From Streptomyces diastatochromogenes (GTDB taxonomy: Bacteria; Actinomycetota; Actinomycetes; Streptomycetales; Streptomycetaceae), in the NCBI RefSeq assembly GCF_002242805.1, contig NZ_MCGQ01000037.1, positions 1 through 63,545 on the forward strand: 63,545 nucleotides of DNA. Direction: 5' to 3'. The notes beneath the pieces were generated by a model. The model was not told the origin of the DNA, searched no databases, and saw only the letters and a list, made by a program, of their open reading frames with translations. Of the stretch, positions 30,029 to 37,853 are shown in pieces. Both the position numbers and the translations under genes were made by a program. The first letter of the stretch is position 1; each line of letters begins with the position of its first letter.

Positions 30029-31558
30029 TCATGCTGCTTCCGTCCGGTCCGCGGCCATCCCCACCGCGTCCAGCAGGGCGGTCCCGACGATCAGATCGGC
30101 CCCGCCGAAGTCCGGATCGTCCAGATCGGTGCCGTCGTCGACGGCGAACAGCAGCTTCTCCTCGCCCTGGCGGTACGCCGTACCCACGGCGGGGCTGGCC
30201 GCGTGGATCGCCAACAGGGCGACCAGATACGCCAGATCGAAGCCGCCGGAGTCCCGGGCCTCCGCCAGCAGACCGGACAGTCTCCGCGGCGCGTCCGCAG
30301 GCAGATCCAGCAGCTCCTTGGCGGCGGCCAACTGCTCCTCGCTGAACCGGCTGTCGTCCGGCGTCGCGATCAGGTCGGGCTCGGGCATCTCCGCGCCCAG
30401 GTGCTCCCGCTCCACCGGCGGCGTCAGCAGTATGTCGACGAGGTCGGCCACCCGCACCGACACCGGCGTACGCAACCCCGTGCCGTGGGTGAAGAACGCG
30501 TCCGTGATCCGGATCGCCCGCTCCAGGGGCAGCGGCAGCACGGGCGCGACCAGGTGGCCGTACAGGTCGATCCCGGAGGTCGTGGTGGGTGTGGCGAAGG
30601 CCTGCCGGTCCTGTTCGGCGCGGAACAGGGGGCCGGCCTCCAGCAGGCGCGACTGGAGCTGGGTGTGCCGCCGGATGCAGTCCTTGACGATGTCCACCAG
30701 CTCGGCGGCGCGCCGCTTGTGCTCGGGTTCCTCGGTCTCGTCGCGGGCCTTGCGGATGTTGGTGAGGATCGCGTTCTCGTGGCGGTACCGGTCGGCCACG
30801 TGGTCGAGGGCCTCGGCGATCATGTCGGGTACGGCGTTGAGCCAGTCGACCGCGCGGACGTTGCGCCGGGTGGCCTCCAGGGCGCGGCGCAGGGTCTCCG
30901 AGTACTGCACGGTGCGGTAGCGGGCCTGCTCGGCGGCGAGCTGGGCGTCGGCGAGGCGGCCGCGGTTGATCAGCACCTCCAGCTTGACCTCGGCGGCGAT
31001 CTGCGCGCTGGTGACATCGGTGTCGAGGGCGCCGACCAGGACGTTGACCGCCTCGTCCGTCGTGCGGAGATAGACGGTGCCGCCGGGACCGGGGACCTCC
31101 TCGATCAGCTTGAAGTCGTAGTCCCGGCGGACATAGCTGCCGTCCGGCGTGAACGTGCCGTACACCGCACGGAAGCCGCGGTCCACGCTGCCGACGTTGA
31201 TCAGGTTCTCCAGGACCCAGCGAGCCACGCGCTCGTGCTCGGCGACGGGCCGGTGCGGGGCCTGGGCGGCGATGCGCGGGATGAGCCGGGCCACGATCTG
31301 CTCGTGGTCGGCGCCCGTGTCGAAGTCCATGTTCAGCGTGACCAGGTCGATGGCGGCCAGGGCCACCTCTGCCATGCCGTACACCGAGTACTCGCCGGCC
31401 AGGTTGGCCTTGCGCGCGTCGAGGTCGTGCAGCGGCGCCGTGCAGGCGAGCGCGCGCAGCCGACGCGCCAGCCCCTCGTCGGCGGCCGGGCCCGGTGCCG
31501 GGCGCGGCCCCGCGCTGAGCTGGGGCGGAACGCTGTCCGTCGATGCAGGCGAAGTCAC
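30029..31558 (-). CDS. MukF/JetA-like kleisin subunit
   Basis: A 509-residue protein with an N-terminal winged-helix-like domain, a central helical bundle (about residues 180-320, rich in Ala, Glu and Arg), and a C-terminal helical/winged region. This matches the kleisin MukF or JetA, which links the ATPase heads. It is the first gene of the operon, preceding the MukE-like and SMC-like genes as in jetABC. The start is GTG at 31556-31558. A -10-like TAGTCT ends seven bases upstream, with TTGGGT 19 bases before it, so the transcript may be leaderless. The GntR gene upstream ends 69 bases away. Confidence 0.6.
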   Translation of the reverse strand: MTSPASTDSVPPQLSAGPRPAPGPAADEGLARRLRALACTAPLHDLDARKANLAGEYSVYGMAEVALAAIDLVTLNMDFDTGADHEQIVARLIPRIAAQAPHRPVAEHERVARWVLENLINVGSVDRGFRAVYGTFTPDGSYVRRDYDFKLIEEVPGPGGTVYLRTTDEAVNVLVGALDTDVTSAQIAAEVKLEVLINRGRLADAQLAAEQARYRTVQYSETLRRALEATRRNVRAVDWLNAVPDMIAEALDHVADRYRHENAILTNIRKARDETEEPEHKRRAAELVDIVKDCIRRHTQLQSRLLEAGPLFRAEQDRQAFATPTTTSGIDLYGHLVAPVLPLPLERAIRITDAFFTHGTGLRTPVSVRVADLVDILLTPPVEREHLGAEMPEPDLIATPDDSRFSEEQLAAAKELLDLPADAPRRLSGLLAEARDSGGFDLAYLVALLAIHAASPAVGTAYRQGEEKLLFAVDDGTDLDDPDFGGADLIVGTALLDAVGMAADRTEAA

Positions 31559-31627
31559 GGTGCACAGACTAGATCCTCGGTCTGACAACGACCCAAACGA
31601 CGCAGAAGCGACGGCCGTCACAGAGGC

Positions 31628-32335
31628 TCAAGACGCGTCGGCGCCGTCCTCGCCGACCCGCCGCCGGTACACCTCGAGGATCCGCTCCAGCGAGCCCGCG
31701 AGGTAGGTCTCCAGCAGCCGCTCGGCCCCGCGCCGGTCCCCGTCCTGCAGCGCCTGCAGGATCTGGCGGTTGCGCGCGAGGTAGGGCTCGTGCAGCCGGC
31801 GCGGGTCGTCCACGACGTGGAAGGCGAGCCGCAGCTCGGCGAAGACGCTGCGCATCAGCTCGTCGGTGCGTTCGCTGCCCGCCAGCGCGACCAGCTCCCG
31901 GTGGAAGTGGATGTTGGCCGTACCCAGTGCTTTCCAGTCATTCTCATGGGTGGCCAGCTGCCCCTCGGTGACGGCGGCGGCCAGGCCGTCGAGCCCGTAC
32001 GGCGGCTCGCCGAGGCCCCGGACGACCGCGCACTCGACCAGGGCCCGGGTGCGGTAGATGTCCTCGACGTCCTGCACGGTCAGGACCCGGACGAAGACCC
32101 CGCGGTTGAGTTCGTGGACGAGCAGACGCTCGTGGGTGAGCAGCCGGAACGCCTCGCGCAGGGTGTTGCGGGAGACCCCGAGCGCGCCGCCGATGGCGTC
32201 CTCGGACAGGCGGGTGCCCGGCGGGAAATAGCCCTCGGCGATACGGCTGCGGAGGATGTCGGAGACCCGTTCGGCCGTGCTGGTGCGCCCCAGGAGGGCG
32301 CGGTCGTCGGCCAGTCCCGTCAGCTGCTCTGCCAT
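31628..32335 (-). CDS. GntR-family (FCD) transcriptional regulator
   Basis: A 235-residue repressor-type regulator. The N-terminal winged helix reads LSEDAIGGALGVSRNTLREAFRLLTHERLL, and the C-terminal FCD domain carries metal-binding histidines such as NIHFHRELVALAGS. FCD regulators sense organic acids. The gene is divergent from the MFS-DUF1445-pxpABC operon, and a near-perfect palindrome lies between them at 32384-32402. It very probably controls that operon, with 5-oxoproline or a related acid as effector. The start at MAEQLTG has no strong ribosome binding site. Confidence 0.9.
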   Translation of the reverse strand: MAEQLTGLADDRALLGRTSTAERVSDILRSRIAEGYFPPGTRLSEDAIGGALGVSRNTLREAFRLLTHERLLVHELNRGVFVRVLTVQDVEDIYRTRALVECAVVRGLGEPPYGLDGLAAAVTEGQLATHENDWKALGTANIHFHRELVALAGSERTDELMRSVFAELRLAFHVVDDPRRLHEPYLARNRQILQALQDGDRRGAERLLETYLAGSLERILEVYRRRVGEDGADAS

Positions 32336-32383
32336 GCCCGGAATTCAATCGCAGACCCCGGAACGAAACAACGTGGGTATTGA

Positions 32384-32402
32384 AGGATCGTTGAACAATC
32401 CT
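32384..32402. promoter_or_regulatory. Palindromic operator for the GntR regulator
   Basis: A 19-base inverted repeat, AGGATCGTTGAACAATCCT, is symmetric about its central G except for one mismatched pair. It lies between the divergent GntR and MFS genes, in the locally AT-rich promoter zone. GTT-N-AAC is a plausible core for an FCD-type regulator. Confidence 0.6.
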
Positions 32403-32499
32403 CTACGGTGCTCCGCACGACACAGCTTCGGCACGGCACAGCTTCCGCACGGCACTGCTCAGTTCCCCGCACCCTCCGTCCCCTCTCTGCGAGGTGCCC

Positions 32500-33819
32500 A
32501 TGAGCACGACCCCTCCGCCTCGGTCCGTGACCGCAGGCGCACGACCGGCACAGGGTGAACGCGCCGCCGAGGACAGCGCGTTCGGCTGGCTACACGCCCT
32601 CGGCCCACGCGGCCGGCGCGCGTTCGCCGGCGCTTTCGGCGGATATGCCCTGGATTCCTACGACTACTTCACGCTGCCGCTGAGCATGGTGGCGCTCGCC
32701 GCGTACTTCGGCCTGGACAGCGGCCAGACCGGCCTGTTCACCACCGTCACGCTGGTGGTCTCCGCGATCGGCGGTGCCGTGGCAGGCGTGATCGCGGATC
32801 GCGTGGGCCGGGTCCGGGCCCTGATGATCACCGTGATCACGTACGCCGTCTTCACCGTGGCCTGCGGCTTCGCGCCGAACTACGAGACCCTGCTGGTCTT
32901 CCGCGCTCTGCAGGGCCTGGGCTTCGGCGGCGAGTGGGCGGTCGGGGCGATCCTGGTCGCCGAGTACGCGAGCGCGAAGCACCGGGGTCGTACCCTCGGC
33001 GCGGTCCAGAGTTCCTGGGCGGTCGGCTGGGCGCTGGCAGCGATCGTCTACACGCTGGTGTTCTCCTTCGCCGGCGACGACCTGGCCTGGCGCATCATGT
33101 TCTGGACCGGGGCGCTGCCCGCGCTGCTCGTGGTGTGGCTGCGCCGCCGGGTGCACGACGCGCCCGAGGCCATCGCGGCCCGCGAACAGAGCCCGCAGCG
33201 CGGCTCGTTCACGGCGATCTTCCGGCCCGGTACGAACGGCGAGCCCGGCCTGCTGCGCACGACGGTCTTCGCGGGCCTGCTGTCCACCGGCGTGCAGGGC
33301 GGCTACTACACGCTGGCGACCTGGGTGCCGACGTACCTGAAGACCGAACGCGGCCTGTCCGTCGTCGGCACCGGCGGCTACCTGACCTTCCTGATCACCG
33401 GCGCCTTCCTCGGCTACCTGACCGGCGGCTACCTCACCGACCGGCTCGGCCGGCGCCGCAACATCTGGCTGTTCGCGCTGCTCTCGGCCGTGTGCATCCT
33501 CGCGTACACGAACATCCCGCACGGCGCCAACACCCTGCTGCTGGTGCTCGGTTTCCCGCTCGGCTTCTGCATGTCGGCGATCTTCAGCGGCTTCGGCTCC
33601 TATCTGAGCGAGCTGTACCCGACGGCGGTGCGCGGCACCGGGCAGGGCTTCACGTACAACACGGGCCGCGCGGTGGGCGCGGTGTTCCCGACGCTGGTGG
33701 GCTTCCTGGCCGACAGCTGGGGCGTGGGCGGTGCGCTGGTCTTCGGCGCGATCGGCTACGGCCTCGCGGCCCTGGCGCTGCTCGGGCTGCCGGAGACGCG
33801 CGGGAAGGAGCTGGCGTGA
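32500..33819 (+). CDS. MFS transporter of the 5-oxoproline gene cluster
   Basis: A 439-residue permease with twelve hydrophobic segments. The loop motif GVIADRVGRVRAL between helices 2 and 3, the half-repeat GYLTDRLGRRRNIW, and RALQGLGFGGEWAVGAILVAEY are typical of metabolite:proton symporters for organic acids. It heads an operon with DUF1445 and pxpABC, so import of 5-oxoproline or an N-acyl/cyclic amino acid is the likely job. ATG at 32500 has GAGG close upstream. The stop overlaps the next start. Confidence 0.88.
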   Translation: MSTTPPPRSVTAGARPAQGERAAEDSAFGWLHALGPRGRRAFAGAFGGYALDSYDYFTLPLSMVALAAYFGLDSGQTGLFTTVTLVVSAIGGAVAGVIADRVGRVRALMITVITYAVFTVACGFAPNYETLLVFRALQGLGFGGEWAVGAILVAEYASAKHRGRTLGAVQSSWAVGWALAAIVYTLVFSFAGDDLAWRIMFWTGALPALLVVWLRRRVHDAPEAIAAREQSPQRGSFTAIFRPGTNGEPGLLRTTVFAGLLSTGVQGGYYTLATWVPTYLKTERGLSVVGTGGYLTFLITGAFLGYLTGGYLTDRLGRRRNIWLFALLSAVCILAYTNIPHGANTLLLVLGFPLGFCMSAIFSGFGSYLSELYPTAVRGTGQGFTYNTGRAVGAVFPTLVGFLADSWGVGGALVFGAIGYGLAALALLGLPETRGKELA

Positions 33820-34655
33820 CGCGGCTGAACCGTACCGAGGACCGGCCCGTGAGCGTCGTCGACGAGCACGCGCACGCGTGGAGCGCGAAAACGGCACGGG
33901 CCCGCTTCCGGGAGGGCCTGGCGGGCCCCACGGCAGGCGTCGCGGCCGGCAACACACAGGCGAACCTGATCGCGGTGCCGGCCGACTGGGCATACGACAT
34001 GCTGCTGTTCTGCCAGCGCAACCCGAAGCCGTGTCCGGTGCTGGACGTCACGGACGCGGGCGCCACCGCCACCGTCCTCGCACAGGGCGCGGACCTGCGC
34101 ACCGACCTGCCCCGCTACCGCGTGTGGCAGGACGGCGAGCTGGTCGAGGAGCCGACGGACGTGCGCGCGCACTGGCGGGACGACCTGGTGTCGTTCCTGC
34201 TCGGCTGCAGCTTCACCTTCGAGTGGGCGCTGGCCGGGGCGGGCGTCCCGATCCGGCACGTCGAGCAGGGCCGCAACGTGCCGATGTACGTGACCGGCAG
34301 ACAGTGCCGCCCGGCGGGCCGGCTGCGCGGCCCGATGGTGGTGTCCATGCGCCCGGTGCCGCCGGAGCACCTGCGCGCCGCGATCCGGGAGAGCAGCCTG
34401 CTGCCGGCCGTGCACGGCGGCCCCGTGCACTGCGGCGATCCCGCGGCCCTCGGTATCGAGGACCTCGGCCGGCCCGACTTCGGCGATCCAGTGGACGCCG
34501 CTCCCGACGACATCCCGGTGTTCTGGGCGTGCGGGGTGACCCCGCAGGCGGCGGTGATGGCCTCGCGGCCGCCGTTCGCCATCACCCACGCACCGGGCCA
34601 GATGTTCCTGACCGACGCCCGCGACGAGCAGTACCGCGTGGTCGGCGTCGACTGA
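33816..34655 (+). CDS. DUF1445 putative hydro-lyase (D-glutamate cyclase-like)
   Basis: A 279-residue protein of the DUF1445/UPF0317 family. Conserved segments include NTQANLIAVPADWAYDMLLFCQRNPKPCPVLDV, HVEQGRNVPMYVTGRQC, and FAITHAPGQMFLTD near the C-terminus. A mitochondrial relative converts D-glutamate to 5-oxoproline. Its place between a transporter and pxpABC fits a cyclic glutamate derivative as substrate or product. I choose GTG at 33816, overlapping the MFS stop by four bases, because AAGGAG lies six bases upstream. GTG at 33849 (MSVVDEH) is an alternative. Confidence 0.85.
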   Translation: MTRLNRTEDRPVSVVDEHAHAWSAKTARARFREGLAGPTAGVAAGNTQANLIAVPADWAYDMLLFCQRNPKPCPVLDVTDAGATATVLAQGADLRTDLPRYRVWQDGELVEEPTDVRAHWRDDLVSFLLGCSFTFEWALAGAGVPIRHVEQGRNVPMYVTGRQCRPAGRLRGPMVVSMRPVPPEHLRAAIRESSLLPAVHGGPVHCGDPAALGIEDLGRPDFGDPVDAAPDDIPVFWACGVTPQAAVMASRPPFAITHAPGQMFLTDARDEQYRVVGVD

Positions 34656-34701
34656 CACCGCCGAGCAATACACGACACAAGGACCGGAGACACGGAAGAC
34701 C

Positions 34702-35460
34702 ATGAGCGCGATTGATCTGAACGCCGACCTCGGCGAGGGCTTCGGCCGCTGGCGGCTGACCGACGACGAACAGCTGCTGTCCGTCGTCACCAGCGCCAAC
34801 GTGGCCTGCGGGTTCCACGCCGGGGACGCGGCCACCATGCGTCGGGTGTGCGAGCTGGCCGCCGCGCGCGGGGTGACGATCGGCGCGCAGGTCTCCTACC
34901 GGGACCTCGCCGGGTTCGGGCGGCGCGCGATGGACGTGCCGCCCGCCGAGCTGGCGGCCGAAGTGGCCTACCAGATCGGCGCCCTGGAGGTGTTCGCGCG
35001 GGCGGCGGGCGCGCGCGTGGCGTACGTCAAGCCGCACGGCGCGCTCTACAACCGGGTCGTGCACGACGAGGAGCAGGCCGCGGCCGTGGTCGAGGGCGTC
35101 CTCCTGGCCGACCGTTCGCTGCCGGTGCTCGGGCTGCCCGGCTCGCGTGTCCTGGAGCTGGCCGCGAAGGCGGGCCTGCCGGCCGTCACGGAGGCGTTCG
35201 CCGACCGCGCCTACACCGACGAGGGCACGCTCGTGCCACGTGACCGGGACGGCTCCGTGGTGACCGATCCGGACGCCGTCGTGGAGCGCTCGGTGAGCCT
35301 CGCGCGCTCCGGCGCGGTGGTGGCGCACTCGGGCACGCGCATCCAGGTACGCGCCCGCTCGCTGTGCCTGCACGGCGACACGCCCGGCGCGGTGGAGCTG
35401 GCGCGCCGGGTGCGTGAGCGGCTGGTGGCGGCGGGCGTGCGGGTGGAGGCCTTCGTATGA
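34702..35460 (+). CDS. pxpA: 5-oxoprolinase subunit A (LamB/YcsF)
   Basis: A 252-residue TIM-barrel-like protein of the LamB/YcsF family. With PxpB and PxpC it hydrolyses 5-oxoproline to glutamate at the cost of ATP. Diagnostic segments are IDLNADLGEGFGRW, NVACGFHAGD and YVKPHGALYNRV, holding the catalytic acidic and histidine residues. GGAAG precedes the ATG. Its stop overlaps the pxpB start in ATGA. The three pxp genes and the DUF1445 gene form one operon. Confidence 0.95.
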   Translation: MSAIDLNADLGEGFGRWRLTDDEQLLSVVTSANVACGFHAGDAATMRRVCELAAARGVTIGAQVSYRDLAGFGRRAMDVPPAELAAEVAYQIGALEVFARAAGARVAYVKPHGALYNRVVHDEEQAAAVVEGVLLADRSLPVLGLPGSRVLELAAKAGLPAVTEAFADRAYTDEGTLVPRDRDGSVVTDPDAVVERSVSLARSGAVVAHSGTRIQVRARSLCLHGDTPGAVELARRVRERLVAAGVRVEAFV

Positions 35461-36074
35461 GGGCCTTTCCCGTCGGTGACGACGCCCTGCTGGTGGAGGT
35501 CGCCTCGGGCGAGCAGGCGCAGGCCCTGCACGCGGAGCTGCTGCGCCGCCGTGCGGAGGGCTCGCTGGCCGTCCGCGAGATCGTCCCGGCAGCCCGTACG
35601 GTCCTGCTCGACGGCCTGGCCGACCCGGTCCGTTGGGCATCCGAACTGACCTCCTCCGAGGTGCCCCCCGCTCCCCCGCGCGCGCGGGAGCTGATCGAGC
35701 TGCCCGTGCGCTACGACGGCCCGGACCTCGCCGAGGTAGCCGCCCACTGGAAGGTGTCCGAGCACGAGGTGGCCCGGATCCACGCGGGCACCGAGTTCAC
35801 CGTGGCCTTCTGCGGGTTCGCGCCCGGCTTCGGCTACCTCACCGGGCTGCCCGCCCGCTACGACGTCCCGCGCCGGGCCACCCCGCGCACGGCGGTACCG
35901 GCCGGTGCCGTGGCGCTGGCGGGGCCGTACACGGGTGTGTACCCGCGTTCCTCGCCGGGCGGCTGGCAGCTGATCGGCACGGCGGAGGCGGTGCTGTGGG
36001 ACCACGCGCGCGTACCGGCCGCGTTGCTCTCACCGGGCGCGCGCGTGCGCTTCGTACCGGTGGGGGACGCATGA
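35457..36074 (+). CDS. pxpB: 5-oxoprolinase subunit B (KipI-like)
   Basis: A 205-residue protein homologous to B. subtilis KipI and the allophanate hydrolase C1 domain. The segment TEFTVAFCGFAPGFGYLTGLP is the family signature, and YTGVYPRSSPGGWQLIG follows. It forms a complex with PxpC that handles the ATP-dependent ring activation. It overlaps pxpA by four bases. A 15-codon minigene rather than the pxpC start overlaps its stop codon. Confidence 0.94.
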   Translation: MRAFPVGDDALLVEVASGEQAQALHAELLRRRAEGSLAVREIVPAARTVLLDGLADPVRWASELTSSEVPPAPPRARELIELPVRYDGPDLAEVAAHWKVSEHEVARIHAGTEFTVAFCGFAPGFGYLTGLPARYDVPRRATPRTAVPAGAVALAGPYTGVYPRSSPGGWQLIGTAEAVLWDHARVPAALLSPGARVRFVPVGDA

Positions 36075-36118
36075 CAGCCCACGCGCGCGTGTGCCTCGTA
36101 GCCGGGGAGCACGCATGA
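36071..36118 (+). CDS. Possible 15-codon relay minigene between pxpB and pxpC
   Basis: ATG at 36071 overlaps the pxpB stop codon as ATGA. The frame runs 15 codons (MTAHARVCLVAGEHA) to a TGA that overlaps the pxpC ATG as another ATGA. GGGGGAC precedes the first ATG and GGGGAG the second. Ribosomes ending pxpB could therefore re-initiate twice and reach pxpC without a gap. The peptide is too short to have an obvious function, and translation is inferred. Confidence 0.35.
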   Translation: MTAHARVCLVAGEHA

Positions 36119-36984
36119 CCGACCGTGCGCTCGTCGTCGTACGGGCCGGGGCGCTGACCACCGTGCAGGACCGCGGACGGCCCGGGTACGCGCACCTCGG
36201 CGTACCCCGCTCCGGAGCGCTCGACCCGCAGGCGGCGGCCCTCGTCAACCGGCTGGCCGGCAATCCGCCGGACGCGGCCGTCCTGGAGACCACGCTCAAC
36301 GGCTGTGCCCTGCGCCCTCGTTCGACGGTGACCGTGGCGGTCGGGGGCGCACCCTGCCCGGTCACCGTGGGCGGCCGCCCGGCGGCCTGGGGCGCCCCGG
36401 TCGTCGTGCCCGCCGGTGCCCTGCTGGAGGTGGGGGCAGCCGCGGCCGGGGTACGCGCCTACGTGGCCGTGTCCGGCGGCATCGCCGTGGAGCCGGTCCT
36501 CGGCAGCCGTGCCACCGACCTGCTGTCCGGCCTCGGCCCCGCACCGCTCACGGACGGCACCGTGCTGCCACTGGGCATCCCGGCCGGCCCTCCCGCGCGC
36601 GTGGACGCCGTCCCGCACCCGTGTCCGCCGGCCGAACTCGTGCTCCGGGTGACGCTCGGCCCGCGCGACGACTGGTTCACGGCGCGCGCGGTCCGGGATC
36701 TCACCACGCGCGCGTACCGGGTGTCCTCGGCTAGCAACCGGATCGGCCTGCGCACCGAGGGGCCCGCCCTGGAGCGGGCCCGGACCGGTGAACTCCCCAG
36801 TGAGGGCATGGTGCTCGGCGCGGTCCAGGTACCGCCGGACGGCCGTCCGGTGGTGTTCCTGGCCGACCACCCGACCACCGGCGGCTATCCGGTGATCGCG
36901 GTGGTCCGCGCCGCCGATCTCCCGGCGGCCGCGCAGGCGGTCCCGGGCACCCCGGTGCGGTTCGTGGCGGTGCGGCGCCGCTGA
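36115..36984 (+). CDS. pxpC: 5-oxoprolinase subunit C (KipA-like)
   Basis: A 289-residue KipA/allophanate-hydrolase C2-type protein: LTTVQDRGRPGYAHLGVPRSGALD at the start, then VYVAVSGGI-like AYVAVSGGI, and near the end SEGMVLGAVQVPPDGRPVVFLADHPTTGGYPVI, all family hallmarks. It completes the PxpABC 5-oxoprolinase. The ATG has GGGGAG a few bases upstream. The final 100 bases overlap the 3' end of a convergent SGNH hydrolase gene on the other strand. Confidence 0.94.
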   Translation: MTDRALVVVRAGALTTVQDRGRPGYAHLGVPRSGALDPQAAALVNRLAGNPPDAAVLETTLNGCALRPRSTVTVAVGGAPCPVTVGGRPAAWGAPVVVPAGALLEVGAAAAGVRAYVAVSGGIAVEPVLGSRATDLLSGLGPAPLTDGTVLPLGIPAGPPARVDAVPHPCPPAELVLRVTLGPRDDWFTARAVRDLTTRAYRVSSASNRIGLRTEGPALERARTGELPSEGMVLGAVQVPPDGRPVVFLADHPTTGGYPVIAVVRAADLPAAAQAVPGTPVRFVAVRRR

Positions 36985-37853
36985 GCCTCGGCGTCGGCAC
37001 CGCCGGCATCCGGCTGCTCCGCCCTCGACAAGGCGGCGAGCGCCTCGGACACCGCGGCGGAGGCGTTCAGGTCGAGGCGGGCGCTGGTGCCCCGCGCGCG
37101 GTGACGCACTTCGTCGGCGGCCAGCCGCAGCAGCTGCGGCAGCAGATCGTTGCAGCGCCGGACCACCCAGGCGGTGCCGGCGGTGGCGAGCCACAGCAGG
37201 CTCGCCGAGCGGGTCGGGACGGGGAACTCCGGCTCCGGTGACGGCGGCGCGCCGGTTGCCCGGTCCGCCGCGGTGAGCAGGGCGTGGAAGTGCACGGCGA
37301 GCCGCCGGTGCCCGCGCTCGCCCGGGTGCAGCCGGTCCGCGCTCCACAGGGCGCGGTCGGTGACCCAGGTGCCCTCGGCAGCGTGCAGGTGGACGGCCCC
37401 GTACCGGTCGGACAGTTCGTGGACGACCGCGTTGACCGCCCGCTGCCGGCGGGCCAGCGGGCGGGCGAGGGCGCCCGGGAGGCCCAGCATGGCGCCGGGG
37501 TCGGGCAGGCAGGCGGTGAGCAGTGTCGCGCCCTGGGCCGTGAAGGCCGCGTACACCTGGTCGAGCCGGGTGGCCACGGCGTGGATGTCGAAGGTGTGGC
37601 GCAGCGTGTCGTTGACGCCGATCACCACGGACACCACGTCCGGGCGCAGTTCGAGACCGGCCGGTGTCTGCCGTTCCAGCACGTCCCGTGTCTGCGCCCC
37701 GCTGACGGCGAGGTTCGTGAACTGCACCTGCCCGGCGTCCTCGGCGAGGCCGCCGGCCAGCAGCGCCGCCCAGCCCCGCCAGCCGTCCCCGGCGGGGTCG
37801 CCCACGCCCTCGGTGAGCGAGTCCCCGAGGGCCACGAAGCGGACGGATCTCAT
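36885..37853 (-). CDS. SGNH/GDSL hydrolase
   Basis: A 322-residue esterase of the SGNH superfamily. Block I reads VALGDSLTEGVGD with the serine nucleophile, block III GVNDTLRH, and block V DRLHPGERGH with the catalytic Asp and His. No clear signal peptide is present, so it is probably cytoplasmic. The ATG overlaps the stop of the upstream glycosyltransferase gene, and the two glycosyltransferases plus this gene form one operon; deacylation of a glycosylated product is plausible. The last 33 codons are antisense to pxpC, and the tail is low-complexity and could be a recent extension. Confidence 0.85.
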   Translation of the reverse strand: MRSVRFVALGDSLTEGVGDPAGDGWRGWAALLAGGLAEDAGQVQFTNLAVSGAQTRDVLERQTPAGLELRPDVVSVVIGVNDTLRHTFDIHAVATRLDQVYAAFTAQGATLLTACLPDPGAMLGLPGALARPLARRQRAVNAVVHELSDRYGAVHLHAAEGTWVTDRALWSADRLHPGERGHRRLAVHFHALLTAADRATGAPPSPEPEFPVPTRSASLLWLATAGTAWVVRRCNDLLPQLLRLAADEVRHRARGTSARLDLNASAAVSEALAALSRAEQPDAGGADAEAQRRRTATNRTGVPGTACAAAGRSAARTTAITG

